A stretch of DNA of 64,000 bases from Cercis canadensis. Taxonomy: Eukaryota; Streptophyta; Magnoliopsida; Fabales; Fabaceae. Numbering within the stretch: the stretch's first letter is position 1; each line of letters begins with the position of its first letter. Of this stretch, positions 21,735 through 31,602 are shown piece by piece. The stretch spans positions 157,244 through 221,243 of the forward strand of contig QAOA01005732.1 of the NCBI GenBank assembly GCA_003255065.1, written 5' to 3'. The position numbers and the translations under genes were made by a program. The notes under the pieces are model-generated. The model saw only the letters and a program-made list of their open reading frames with translations, had not been told where the DNA came from and did not search any database.

Positions 21735-22207
21735 AAAAAAAATGCCCGCTAGATTGAAAACCTGAAAAGGCAATTTAGGCAAAAATTAGGGCATGTAAGA
21801 TTGAAAACCTGAAAAGGCAATCTAGATGTGAGCTTGAGCCTGCAAGGTGTTTGTGCAAGGATGAAAGAATTGACCAAGAGTAGAAAGGTTGTTTGAGATA
21901 AAGGAGGAAACTCAGCATATAAGNATTCTCTGGAGGTGCTTTGATTCTCACAGATATGGAAGGGAAAGAGCTAGCTAAGCCGATAAATTCTGATGCAGTC
22001 AGAAAATATTACTCGTAAAAAAAAAATGTCCGCTAGATTGAAAACCTGAAAAGGCAATTTAGGCAAAAATTATGGCATGTAAGATTGAAAACCTGAAAAG
22101 GCAATCTAGATGTGAGCTTGAGCCTGCAAGGTGTTTGTGCAAGGATGAAAGAATTGACCAAGAGTAGAAAGGTTGTTTGAGATAAAGGAGGAAACTCAGC
22201 ATATAAG
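21641..22207 (+). repeat. 283-bp direct duplication around a single N (likely assembly artefact)
   Basis: 21641-21923 and 21925-22207 are near-identical (three small visible differences) with one N at 21924 between them. The duplicated part includes the integrase C-terminus and the start of the 3' UTR. See findings. Confidence 0.8.
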
Positions 22208-22965
22208 AAAGCAAGAATTATGCATTTTGACATCAGAAGGATAAACAGTGTCTCAGTTAAGTAGAAGTCTGATCCAAGGCAATATGAGAATCAATAAAGT
22301 TGGATATCACAGAGCTATAACTGGGGCAAAATCGTTCGTTCTATGTGACTTTTGAATCTTTCATCCTGAACTATATGGGCTTTGATTCCTCTTTGAGGAT
22401 ACGTAGACACCTACTTGGTAGGGCAAGTCCAATTTCACCAACACCCCATACTGGGGCAAATTTTTATTCTGATGAGCATTTCTTTCAGTTTTCAATCATG
22501 TGATGTTTGTACACTTTCTTTCTTGATTTAAATAAAAGAGGTTAATTCATTGAATCTACTTCTTTCAATTGTGCATACTATCCATGATAAATTATCGAAT
22601 TATGATTTTGAATAAAATGTGAGTGGATTATTTATATGGCATATTCATTTATTTCCTTAAAGTAGGTCACATTAACATGTTTTTCAAACTTCATAATGAT
22701 ATCTTCTAAATCAAAGCAAAGCTCAAGATCTGCTAAGAGTCTTCTTTAATGGTAAGAGCCTTTAAGAAGAGATTGAGAAATGGAAAACGTGATCTCATCA
22801 TTTAGGGAATAGGGAAAAATTATCTGACAGAGACAGAAGTCTAGTTTCTAATGAGAAAAGACACGCATGAACGATTCGATTTTTGAAAGATAAATTTTGA
22901 TTGAACCACTTTCTTTGCAAGGGATCAAAGATGACTAATCTTAGTGCCATGTGGTATATTCCTTA
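22208..22965 (+). other. 3' UTR of the Ogre-type element, non-repetitive part
   Basis: No coding sequence is seen. The phrase 'gatacgtagacacctacttg' near 22400 is typical of gypsy 3' regions. Confidence 0.5.
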
Positions 22966-22969
22966 CACT

Positions 22970-23660
22970 TTCTAGCCATTAATTTTCTTGTTATTATATT
23001 TCATACCATTAATTTCTGGGCCATTAAATTTTATGTCGTTAATTTTTCTCACCATTATATTTTATGTCATTGATTTCTCAATAATTACATTTCATGCTAT
23101 TAATTGTCTCACCATTATATTTCATGCCATTAATTTTCTCGTCATTACACTTCATGCCATTAATTTCTCTGTCATTATGTTTCGTGCTATTAATTTCATG
23201 TCATTAATTTCTTGCCATTACATTTTATGCCATTGACTTCTCAACCGTCAATTTCATGTTATTAATTTTTCTGCCATTAATATTTTCGCCATTACATTTT
23301 ATGTCATTGATTTCTCAGTAATTACATTTCAGGCTATTACATTTCTCGCCGTTACATTTTATGCAATTAATTTTTCAGTCATTACATTTTAGACTATTGA
23401 CTCTTCAGTAATTATATTTTATGCCATTACATTTCATGCCATTAATTTTTTTGTCATTACATTTTATGTCATTGATTTTTTCAGTAATTACATTTCCTTA
23501 ATTTTCTCGCCGTTACATTTTATGTCATTGATTTTTAAGTCATTACATTTCATGTTATTAATTTTCATGTCATTACATTTCATGCTATTAATTTTCTCTC
23601 CATTACATTTCATGTCATTATGATTTCTCGTAATTACACTTTATGGTCATTATATTTTTG
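22970..23660 (+). repeat. Degenerate minisatellite in the retrotransposon 3' UTR
   Basis: About 700 bases built of variants of 'cattacattttatgtcatt' and 'attaattttctcgccatta', with a period of about 19-30 bases and many substitutions. Tandem repeats just upstream of the 3' LTR are a known trait of Tat/Ogre elements. The open frame through it is low-complexity and not a gene. Confidence 0.75.
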
Positions 23661-23813
23661 CCATTGTGATTTACATATTTTGTTTTGACATTTCAAACTC
23701 TGCCTTGAGTAATTGACGAAATACGTGTCTGTTATCTTTACATGTTCCCTATACAAAAAAAATATAAACATGGTAAGCGAGAGCTTCACAGGTCATTGTA
23801 ATAAGAAACATGT

Positions 23814-23827
23814 AAAGAGGGGTAAAC
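23814..23827 (+). other. Polypurine tract of the Ogre-type element
   Basis: The purine-rich AAAGAGGGGTAAAC abuts the first base of the 3' LTR and would prime plus-strand DNA synthesis. Confidence 0.65.
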
Positions 23828-25235
23828 TGTTGACACCTCATTTCTTCCAAACAATATATATATATNTATATATAATTTACATAAGGGAAGAGATAGAGAT
23901 AGAGAAAGACGTGGGTGCAAAGGGATGAGCATAAAAGCAAGAGACAAGAACCGAAATGGGACACACAGCAAGTAGCACCAGAAAACAAATACACAGCAAG
24001 ACAGAGAAGGAGAGCACCAACGATAGAGCAAGTAGGAATCGAAAGGAGCAAGCAAGAGCAGAAAACAGAGACTCAAAGAACCAGATACAACAACAGACGA
24101 AAAAGCAAAGCAAAGAGCAACATGGAGAGGTAGAGAATCAAAGAAAGATAGAGGGAAAACAAAGACAGCACCAATAAAGAGAACAAAAAGGAAAAGAAAT
24201 AGAAAGAAAGATTAGAAACAAGGAGCATACGAGGTTTTGTTTTGTTCTGTGACTCATTTGAAATTCTTATGGCATCTAACTACTATTTTGTATATTTGTA
24301 ATTTTCTGTTTTGTTCATTGTTGGTCATTCCCCATGAATAACAGAGAGAGAGAAGCTAATGAAGTTCTTTGATTTATCTGACTCTCTTTTATCCAATGGT
24401 CATGTTAAAGGTTTTGGGTAATATGTAGAAAGTATTTGGTGCAAACCTTTGTACCCCAAAGAGAGAGAGATATCCATTTTCTAGAGAGAAAAGCAATGTA
24501 GAGAGAGAAACAAAATTCTAGAGAGAGAATCAAAGAAGAAGACTAAGTTCAAAAGAAATAAAGACTAAGTGAAACCCAAAACGCAGAAAAATTAAAGTTT
24601 TCACCTTAGGATTTGCTACCTAGAGAATGACTGGAGTTTTTCTTTTGGACTGAAGTTTCCATGGCTGCATTTCCATCCACTGCTGCGTTTCTAGTTAGGC
24701 TAGAGTTTTCATTTCATTATTTTGTCTAATTAGTTCATTTGGGTTTTAAAAAGGGGTGCTGATTTTGTTTATTTTCGTTGGGTCAGATTGCATACTTGGG
24801 TTTGGGTGTTGGTTCCTTTCTTTTTTTTTTAGTTGAGCTTTTTGTTCTATTTTTATGTTCAGACTAGTTGCTTTTGATGTATAGGCCATTATTTGCTTTT
24901 GAGTTAAAATGTTGGTAAATTGGACTCATTTTTGAATGGGGCTTTATGGGTTAAATTTGATGGGTCCATTCTAATGGGTTAGTGTTTTATGATGAGTTTA
25001 TATTTTATTTCGTTTTGGGCCATTAAATTGATGGGCTATGTTGCTATTTTTTTGGTTGCTGTTGGGCCAGATCCGAATTGGGCCCATCAGTATATTTACT
25101 TTAGTCATATTTTATGGGTCTGGGTCAATTAGGTTAGGATTTAATTGGTTTGTTTTTTTTAGCTGGTTGGGTTTGGTCCAAAATGGACTAGCCCACTAGA
25201 GGCTCTAGTGTTTTTTGGGCCTAGGGGATTTGGGT
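23828..25235 (+). repeat. 3' LTR of the Ogre-type element, truncated
   Basis: Matches the 5' LTR from TGTTGACACC to 'cctaggggatttgggt' and then stops abruptly at 25235. It is fused to the CTF4 fragment of the neighbouring MULE. A single N lies in the TA microsatellite at 23866. The missing part corresponds to the last ~940 bases of the 5' LTR. Confidence 0.85.
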
Positions 25236-26076
25236 CAATTTTTTTATTTACATATCTCTTATTCCTTTTATTATTTTTTNTTAACAACTGTTTGTGTAAT
25301 CTTTTCCTACTAGGTGGTTCAAACTCACCGTTGCTATCTTCACCAAGATCACTTAAACTTCCACTTACACGAAGGTCTAGGTCCTCTTCATCACTATTTT
25401 TAGATTGTAAAGGGACATCCTCTGTTGGAGATTTCATAGATGAAAGAATAACAGAATCCCAGATACCATACTTTCTCGAAACATCAATAACGGTTAAAGC
25501 ATTACCAATTGGCTTCCAAGCCATGCAACATATTCTTTCATCAAATTTTTGTCTATCTATGTCCTGCTTCCTATTAACATCCCATATCAGAACCTGCCTA
25601 TCTAAACCAGAAGTAGCTATGTACTTGCCATTGGGTGACCAAGACAAGAAACATATAGGTTGTATGTGATAGTCTCTATCGTACATAACTACATCATTTC
25701 TCAACCCTGGAACAGCTAAGGTCTCAGGTCTCACCATCGGGACTCCAGCTAAGAACATTCATAGTAGAAACATCTGCTCCAATGTCGGGAGCAATGCCTT
25801 TAAGGTTATGAACAATTCTTCTTGACTGGAGTTCGCAGAAAATCACAATTCCTGTTGAATCCATAGATGCTAAGTATTCACCATTGAGATCGAATGCTAA
25901 GCCAGTGATAGACCCTTTATGCCCTTTAAGGACCCTTGCAATAGAACCATCTACTGTATTAATAAGTTTAATGCCCTCATCATCACCAGCAGCTGCCAAC
26001 ATCCTCCCTGATTTATTAAATTTTAGGGAACCTATTGGAAGTGTGAACCTGGTAATATTAGTCTGGAACTCCCCCC
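25236..26076 (-). pseudogene. CTF4/WDHD1 (EOL1-like) WD40 fragment
   Basis: Minus-strand fragment of the N-terminal WD40 propeller of CTF4/WDHD1, the replisome adaptor linking helicase and polymerase alpha (EOL1 in Arabidopsis). Landmarks: GGEFQTNITRFTLPIGSLKF, AAAGDDEGIKLINTVDGS, LAVPGLRNDVVMYDRD, WSPNGKYIATSGLDRQVLIW and the acidic SDLGEDSNGE tail. Breaks: a 7-bp tandem duplication at 25719-25732 shifts the frame at SPDGET, about a dozen residues seem missing after MYDRD, and an N lies at 25280. The 3' side is fused to the truncated LTR. The upstream end looks like an exon start after TTGTCAG. Confidence 0.85.
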
Positions 26077-26135
26077 CTGACAAGTGACAAGAAAGAATAC
26101 TATCAACTTTGATTCTAAATGCAAACAAGAACTAC
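26077..26135 (-). other. Putative 59-bp intron joining OFP to CTF4 in frame
   Basis: Minus strand: ...AAATCTG|GTAGTTCTTG ... CACTTGTCAG|GGGGGG. Removing it gives AAA TCT GGG GGG GAG TTC, so the OFP frame continues directly into the CTF4 frame (KSGGEFQ). Splicing is inferred, not shown. Confidence 0.5.
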
Positions 26136-26475
26136 CAGATTTCAGGGAGGAAAAGAAGAACTGCTGCGAGGAGAAGATGGCAGCGAAGTCTAGAGGCGGC
26201 GGCGGAGGTGGGTCCCAAGACTCGAAGTCGTCGTCAGAGGAGAAGAAGTCCTCGGTGGATTTGGAGGTTGAGTGAGAGGCAGTGATGACGTCGTAGAGGG
26301 AGTTCAAAATATATATATGTTGGAAGAGGAAGGGGAAGGAGATGGAGATTGTGGTGAGGTTTGGTTATGGTGGTCTTCTTGTTTTATGTGTGGAAGGGAT
26401 AGGGTTGTGGTGGTGGTGGGGTATTTGAGCTTGAAGAAACAGAGGTGCAGGTGCTTCGAGAAGAGGTGAGAGAGA
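26136..26475 (-). pseudogene. OVATE family protein (OFP) N-terminal fragment
   Basis: Minus-strand sequence immediately upstream of the CTF4 piece. It reads HLHLCFFKLKYP near 26450, then SLYDVITASHSTSKS, acidic/serine-rich DFFSSDDDFES, a proline run and DFAAIFSSQQFFFSS, which resembles the conserved '.DFA.IFAS.RFFFSSPG' segment of plant OVATE-family transcriptional repressors. An (AT)n stretch near 26310-26320 changes the frame between the two parts. It ends at a good donor-like TCTG|GTAGTT (exon end 26136). The OVATE domain itself is absent. OFP is my best reading; only the N-terminal motif supports it. Confidence 0.55.
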
Positions 26476-26499
26476 GATATGAGAGAGAGAGAGAGAGAG

Positions 26500-26758
26500 A
26501 AAGGAAAATGACGCCGTATGGGTTAAGGGAAAAATGAATTTCAATTGCCACGTCAGCTAGCCACCTCATCAACTGACGGCCACATCAGCACTTAACGTGT
26601 CACGTGGCATTTTCTGTTAAGTCCCACTAACGGAGCTTAGCAGAGGACTAAAATGGCGGACGGAATGATCTTTCAGGGACTAAAGTGTCGGTAAAAATCT
26701 TTCAAGGACTAAAGTGTCACCGAAGCAATCTTTCAAGGACCAAAAAGGGGTTTTACTC
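26500..26758. repeat. Right terminal inverted repeat of a gene-capturing MULE
   Basis: Ends ...AGGGGTTTTACTC, the same family as the two TIRs of the complete MULE at 45917-48751 (shared 'gactaaagtgtcggtaaaaa', 'ttctgttaagtcc' and 'cacttaacgtg'). A GA microsatellite (26464-26502) lies just inside, as in the other copy. The left TIR is missing. The expected 9-bp target copy to the right would be aatatttta (26759-26767). Confidence 0.75.
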
Positions 26759-26767
26759 AATATTTTA

Positions 26768-27129
26768 TTATGGATTAGAATAACTGTCTAAAATATAGTA
26801 TTGTTTCATTTCAAAATATTATGTCTGCTTAAGTTAAATTTAATAGATATATCTTTCTACACAAGCACAATGGTGTCTCTTTGCAGAGGCTGTGTCTGTT
26901 TAAATTAAATTTAAACACACATATCTTTCTATAAAGGCACATTGATTCAAATCACTTATTATAAATAAGTGATGATCCATAATGATTTTACAACCAATAT
27001 TCTCTCTACATACATCCCAAAAATCATTCAAAATAGTTTTTGAGGAGACAACAATATCAATTGCTGAATATTGTTTTTTGGGTGCTTAGTTAAATCTTAT
27101 AGGCATATTTGCCATAACCCTGTAGCAAC
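26768..27129. other. Intergenic, short local repeat
   Basis: Contains two copies of 'gtctg(c)tt(t)aa(g/a)ttaaattta' followed by 'atatctttcta' (about 26822-26860 and 26890-26930). No gene is seen. Confidence 0.4.
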
Positions 27130-27962
27130 TAGTGGGGGTGAATAATGTCTTAAGGACAATGTTTATGAGAATCCAAGCACCAACCAGGATCCGTTACAAG
27201 GTTCGATTACCCGAGCCTGAGCTAAGAGGATGCAAGAGGGCTTGAATGGCCTCATAGAGAAGATCGAGGCTCAAGGAAAAAGTTTGGATGAAAGCCCAAG
27301 GTGTTCAATTTTGGTTGAAAATGAAGATGTTGAAGACAGGGCAGCGCCCATATTGACCTCCAGCAATGCCCAGGCAGGGCTTCAGACGCCGCAGCACCCA
27401 ACAAGTAGGAGCCCCAGAGTCGTAGCACCACACACCAGCATCATAATGCCTATTGGTTTTCCAACTTAGCGAGTTTTGTCCCAAAACTTGCGTTTTCATC
27501 AAAAGCTCCAAGTTAGGTCCATCTTTTGGTCATTTTTGGCATATTTAAATGTAACCCAACTTAAGCTATGTTTTCTATTTAGTTATGAGATATTTAATTA
27601 CTTGTTTCGGCTTGTTAGGGGTTGGGTTAGGCCCTTAATCTAATCAAGCTAAATTAGGGTTGTTTTGCTTTGTTTAAAGGGAGGCTATTTCCCTTGTAAT
27701 GGTTAGAATGCACATTTTTAGTAAAGTTGAGACTTTTTTCCTTCCTTGGTTCTTTGAATAACTAATTGAACTTATCAAGAACCCTAGGATCTTGTGGCGT
27801 TCCCCAGCTTATCACTTTCCTCCTTTCCAATCTAGAGTGTGGCACCTTATTCATTCTTTTTTTTTCTTAATTTGTGCATTTCTAAAAATTTGAACATGAT
27901 TGGACGATTCTCGGGCGATTGAATCTCTACCATTTGGGCCAAACCCATAGAGGTTCACATCA
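27130..27962 (+). repeat. LTR copy B (same family as the solo LTR at 393-1186)
   Basis: Begins TAGTGGGGGTG and ends GTTCACATCA. It aligns with copy A over most of its length, including the GAGCC(T)GAGC(T)AAGA(G)GATGCAAGAG phrase that encodes an 'RAKRMQEGLNGLI' stretch, and 'gtggcgttcccc'. Unlike copy A it is followed by a primer-binding-like site and leader. Confidence 0.65.
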
Positions 27963-27976
27963 TTGGATATCAAAGC
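27963..27976 (+). other. Imperfect tRNA-Met primer-binding-like site
   Basis: TTGGATATCAAAGC directly follows LTR B and resembles the initiator tRNA-Met site TGGTATCAGAGC with one extra base and one substitution. Confidence 0.45.
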
Positions 27977-28920
27977 TCGTGGTTCTAATTGAGGTTTGAT
28001 TTTCATTTTTCTTATTTCTGAAAAATTTTCATTTTCCATATTTCTTTCCTTTTCTAGTGTTGTTCTTAATTGTTCTTCTTAGTTTCATCTTGTTTTGATC
28101 TTTTATTTGCTCAATTTGGTTAACTTTTTCATAATTCTATTTGTATCCCTGGTAACTGCCCTTAAGGTAGTGTTTGGATGTTTTTCATTTCCAATTTTTG
28201 TGGTTTTTTCATGCTTGATGTAATTTCTGGGCTATGGAACTTTCTTGATCATCAATTGAACTTGTATGGATCTTGATTAAAATCATAGTATAAAAAAAAA
28301 AATTATAGACAAAGGTATAAACATTCAAAGTGTTCTTGAGAAAATTCTTAGAAAATTCATATAAATTTTTTTTTTGGATTAGTTCAAAAGAGTGAAATTA
28401 ATTGCTCTTTAAGTTGTTTCATGCCTCGTAACATAGTCTTAAGTTGAGATAATTTCAACTTGCTCAAATTGTGTTAGAAAGTGTTGGTTTAACTTAAAAA
28501 TTGTGGAAATTATGTTGCCTATTGCTTTAATTCCCAAGTGCCTTGATAATTGATTTCTTTTTGATTTAGAATCATAATTCGGTATTGAGATCCTTTGTTC
28601 TTGTCCTTGATTTTGATTTCCTTGCTATTATTTGTTTTGTGCTTGAAATTTATATTGTTTATCCTTGAATTTCTTTGTATTTATGCCACACTATTGTTCC
28701 TTGTGGTAAGTGATTTGCTAGAAGTTATCACAAAGGCTAGGCTTTTGATTTGTTTTCTTAGTTCCACAAGAACTAAAGGAAAGAGATTAAGAGTGAAAAA
28801 AGGCAAGAGTGTGAGATCAATAGAGGGTAAAAGCCACTAGTGATTCAAACATGATAGAAGACTCTCCTGGATAAGAGGTGGATCAATGCTCGGTTGGATG
28901 GGAATATGTTAAAAATCTAG
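27977..28920 (+). other. Leader sequence downstream of LTR B, no coding
   Basis: A T-rich, non-coding leader ending near 28850-28920, where it meets the minus-strand Athila-like element. No gag of this element is present. Confidence 0.4.
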
Positions 28921-29282
28921 TCTTTTTCGCACGTGAAGTTGCCCCTCCCTTTTTTCAAGGAGGCCAGTGCCTAGGCGTTGTGCCTTATGGTTTGGATGCG
29001 TGAAACCTGAATTTTGGGTGCCTAAGCCCTCTGTTAGAGCACCTAGGTGCTCTAGCCTCTGTCCTGGACCCTTTTTCAACTCATTTCTTCAGGTTTTGAC
29101 ACAAGACCCGCAAACAAAATTCACAACAAAATAATGTAAGCCTAAAAGAAATAAAAATTAAAACCCAAGCATGGAAAAATTAACACAATTAAACAAAAAG
29201 CAAGATAAAGGGTTGGAAAACTTGGGTTGCCTCCTAAAAAGCGCTTGTTTTATAGTTCTCAGCCTAACTATCTCTTAATGAA

Positions 29283-29420
29283 TCAACTAGGGTCCACAAG
29301 GATGGTGAAGGATTTCTGGAAATTTATTCCACTGTCTTTGTATCCCTTGAGCTTGTGATTATTGACTTTGAATATCTCAAGTGGCTCTAACCAGTATAAG
29401 TGGTTAACCATAAAAGTTTT
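29283..29420 (-). pseudogene. Integrase C-terminal tail of the Athila-like element
   Basis: FKVNNHKLKGYKDSG near the end of the 155-codon minus-strand frame matches the 'FKVNGHRLKPY' end of plant gypsy integrases. It follows protease-side sequence (LEVKDKKETKTF) without RT or the DDE core, so a large internal deletion is inferred. Confidence 0.7.
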
Positions 29421-29639
29421 GGTTTCTTTCTTATCTTTAACCTCTAAATCAGGTGGTTTCTTTATAGGTGGCACTAGTCGAGTAGTCCCTCTTTCAAGCT
29501 TTTCAAAAAAAATTCTCATGAGGATGGGTGGTGATGCATCCAACTGGTTCACACACTCAAAAACCTCTGGATCACCATTATTTGAAGCCTTTACAAGACA
29601 AGCCTTAAGCAAATCCTCAGGATGATTTGCTTGCAAAGT

Positions 29640-31330
29640 TCCTTTAGTGGACCCATCAATGGTGTCAACTTTCAAGCACCTAATTACTTCTTTCAGTTGC
29701 TTCATTGCCTTGAAGACTTTGAAGAAGACCTGATCACCTTGTACTCTCAAAGTGAATTGTCATTTCTACACATCAATGAGAGCTTTCCCAGTTGTTAAGA
29801 ATGGACGACCAAGAATGATTGGGATTTCTTGCTTTTCCTCCATGTCAAGAACAATTTGTTGGGATGATGAACTTATCCACTTTCATCAGCACATCCTCAA
29901 GGATGTCCCTTAGATACTTGATCGATCTATCCGCTAATTGAATAGAGATGGAAGTCTCCTAAACCTAATTTCCTAAAAACAGAGAGAGGCATTAGATTTA
30001 TGCTTGTACCAAGGTCATAAAAAGCTTTATCAAAGAAAGAATTTCCTATAGTGCAAGGAATTGTAAAGCTCCATGGATCCTTAAGTTTAGGAGGCAACTT
30101 CTTTTGTAGGATGGCACTACACTCCTCAATAAGTGCAACAATTTCATATTCCTCCAGCTTCCTTTTATTGGATAAGATTTCCTTCAGAAACTTCACATAG
30201 CTAGGCATTTGTTCCAAAACATCTGCAAAAGGAATGTTGATATGCAGTTTCTTAAACATATCTAGAAATTTAGAAAATTACTTATCCAATTTTTGCTTTT
30301 GAAACTGTTGGGGAAATGGAATTAGTGGCACATAAGGTGGAGGGTTGTCTGGAAAGAGCCTTTGACTTAGGCTTCTCCACCTCTTTTATAGGGATTGCTT
30401 CAAATGGAATAGAAGACCATTCTTCCTTTGACTTAATTGGCTTCTTACCCTCAACTACCTTTTATTCAAGTTCCTCCAAGACTTTAGTACTTTGAAGGAT
30501 TATAGCATTCACATGCTCCCTTGGATTTGTCTTTGTATTACTTGGCAAAGCACCTTGTGGTCTTGAAAACAACATGGTTGAGATTTGGTCCATTTGCACT
30601 TCCAAATTACGAATGGAGGCGTCAGTCCTTGCCATAAACTAAGTTGTATTCATAGTTAATTTGGCAAAGGCATCTTATAAATATACCTTATTTGGTGGAG
30701 GCTGTGGTTCCATAAGAGGTTGAAATCCAGGTGGTAGCCTTTCCATATTTTGACAGTTTCTCCATGAAAAATTTAGATGATTGTGCCATCCCTAATTATA
30801 TGTATTGGAGAATGGGTCATTTTGCTTATAGAATTTTTCCACAAATTGCACTTCCTCATGTAGTGATGGAGCAAAAGGGTTGCCAACTTAGCACTATGTA
30901 TTGGGGTGAGCTCCATTACAAAAAGCACATAGTTCAAGTGGGGTGTAGATGACATTCACAATTAATTTACCAATATGCTTAGATAATGAGGCAACTTGGG
31001 CAGTAAGTATAGTAAGAGCATCAACTTCATGGACCCTAAAAGCCTTCTTTGGTGTGACCATTTCAGTAGACCACTAATAAGCATTAGCTGCCATCTATTC
31101 AAGCAATTCATAAGCTGCTTCGTGCATTTTTCCCATTAAAGAACCTAGATTGGTTATAGCACTTACATTTATATGAAATCTAAACTTCAACAACAGAGTA
31201 GGGTTATACGTAACCACAAATCGATTGTCCAGCTCAATGCCATTTTTTATGATCTTCCTACTATCATCTCTTCTTCTGTATTCAGAATAACCATCATCTT
31301 CAACATCAAACTTGGACAAGAAGATTTATA
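29640..31330 (-). pseudogene. gag-protease of the Athila-like element
   Basis: Landmarks: LHINIPFADVLEQMPSYVKF, EECSAILQKKLPPKLKDP and the protease core SFTIPCTIGNSFFDKAFYDL followed by GTSINLMPLSVF; the catalytic D-S/T-G context reads DLGTSINLMP. Upstream, EAAYELLE, LFSRPQGALPSNT and similar phrases belong to Gag. Multiple stops and at least two frame changes (about 29750-29930 and 30260) show it is dead. Confidence 0.8.
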
Positions 31331-31461
31331 TTCAACTCTTTGGTTGAGAAATTTTAGATTACAATCTGATGCACAACATTCTCTGGTTATATTTTGGCAA
31401 TTCTTTTGAATACTTCAAACTTGTGAACAATACCTTCTATCCATTATGCATTACTCGCCAT

Positions 31462-31486
31462 AATATATATATATATATATATATAT
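31462..31486. repeat. (AT)n microsatellite
   Basis: About 12 uninterrupted TA dinucleotides. Confidence 0.9.
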
Positions 31487-31602
31487 GGCATCCAACCATA
31501 ATTGCTAAATGGTAATGAAACAAAGATTAAAGGAGCCTATACATAAGAAACAAGCAAAAGAAATTTTTTAGGCAAAGCAACGATGAACTTTAGCAAATTT
31601 TA

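Larger units (their letters stand above)
9715..25235 (+). mobile_element. Ogre/Tat-type Ty3-gypsy retrotransposon, decayed and 3'-truncated
   Basis: A single plus-strand element of about 15.5 kb. In order: 5' LTR (9715 to about 12411), PBS-like site, extra ORF1 (13179-15261), gag (15637 to about 17935), aspartic protease and G-patch, a 229-bp intron, RT, integrase, a long 3' UTR with tandem repeats, a purine-rich tract and a truncated 3' LTR (23828-25235). An extra ORF before gag, an intron between protease and RT, and very long LTRs are hallmarks of the Ogre group of Tat gypsy elements. It is non-autonomous now: several frameshifts, many stops, and loss of the RNase H region. The 3' target duplication is missing because the 3' LTR is cut off. 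Confidence 0.85.
28920..31440 (-). mobile_element. Athila-like gypsy fragment, minus strand, pol internally deleted
   Basis: Minus-strand order: Gag C-terminal half (31319 to about 30260), protease region (30259-29640), then directly the integrase C-terminal tail (about 29420-29283) and a 3' UTR (29282 to about 28920). RT, RNase H and the integrase core are absent. No LTR pair or target duplication was found. Confidence 0.75.

Noticed and set aside
27130..31440. LTR B and the Athila-like fragment as one element
   Set aside because: They are in opposite orientation (LTR/PBS plus, gag-protease minus), and no second LTR is visible.
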